Assembly: GCF_008365385.1 (NCBI RefSeq)
Contig: NZ_QOVF01000003.1
Span: 519,807 to 583,806 of the forward strand
DNA length: 64,000 nucleotides
Direction: 5' to 3'
From: Halopseudomonas laoshanensis
GTDB taxonomy: Bacteria > Pseudomonadota > Gammaproteobacteria > Pseudomonadales > Pseudomonadaceae
Part shown: positions 63,924 to 64,000 of the stretch, one piece after another
How positions within the stretch are numbered: position 1 is the first letter of the stretch
Layout: every line of letters begins with the position of its first letter
The notes under the pieces: generated by a model
Told to the model about the DNA's origin: nothing
Seen by the model: the letters and a program-made list of their open reading frames with translations, nothing else
Database searches by the model: none
Position numbers and translations under genes: made by a program

Positions 63924-64000
63924 CCTATGCGAGACACGCTCGCTGCCCTCCCTGGGCGCTCGGCATCGCACATCCCTGTGCTCTGACGGTCACGCATAGG
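63924..64000. repeat. Palindrome-ended intergenic element at window edge
   Basis: CCTATGCGAGAC at the left pairs with GGTCACGCATAGG at the last bases of the window (one mismatch), enclosing CCCTCCCTGGG and CACATCCCTGTG, each of which is itself a small palindrome. The element may continue past the edge. It is not part of any coding frame I would call. Confidence 0.6.

Overview
The window is chromosomal DNA of a gamma-proteobacterium of the Pseudomonas group. The order yifB-ubiK / glnK-amtB / sutA, HAD phosphatase-xerC-DUF484-dapF-lysA-lptM / cyaY / cyaA, the fatty-acid initiation enzyme FabY, the three-gene NAGGN osmolyte cluster, the lipA-lifO pair and the spu polyamine locus are all pseudomonad hallmarks. 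A marine or halotolerant member (for example Halopseudomonas) is my best guess from the mix and the moderately high GC; this is inference and was not tested by search.

Layout. 1-3.7 kb: start of yifB, ubiK, then nitrogen control (an NtrC-type enhancer and a sigma-54 promoter driving glnK-amtB), an unknown helical protein and the RNA-polymerase-binding regulator SutA. 3.7-12.1 kb: cell-maintenance block with xerC, dapF, lysA, lptM, cyaY and class I adenylate cyclase. 12.2-13.3 kb: a GST and a 297-bp repeat element bounded by dRS3-like palindromes. 13.3-20.4 kb: fabY, then a beta-alanine/omega-amino-acid catabolic set (cupin, mmsA/bauC-type dehydrogenase, bauA-type transaminase) divergent from an MFS exporter. 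20.4-28.1 kb: a YncD/PqqU-type TonB receptor, the NAGGN operon (asnO, ngg, M42 peptidase) and an orphan hcp. 28.6-32.1 kb: a MarR regulator and gabD-gabT. 32.2-40.4 kb: a PLD-family lipoprotein, DUF805, the ydbH-ynbE-ydbL envelope trio, two small-function genes, and lipase with its foldase. 40.7-46.6 kb: NfeD plus stomatin pair and an RND efflux pair. 46.8-52.9 kb: acyl-CoA ligase, Ca/Na exchanger, VC0807-like membrane protein, class V aminotransferase, TetR with DUF4334. 53.1-63.8 kb: a complete spuABCDEFGH operon with divergent spuI for polyamine uptake and gamma-glutamylation-based catabolism; its product GABA could feed gabDT in the same window.

No phage, CRISPR, transposase or defence system is visible and no tRNA or rRNA gene was recognised. 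The least explained material is between genes: several different families of palindromic repeats, a long sigma-54 leader carrying a 35-codon ORF, and operator-like palindromes beside MarR and TetR genes. I did not find a convincing new multi-gene system; most genes are well-known families.
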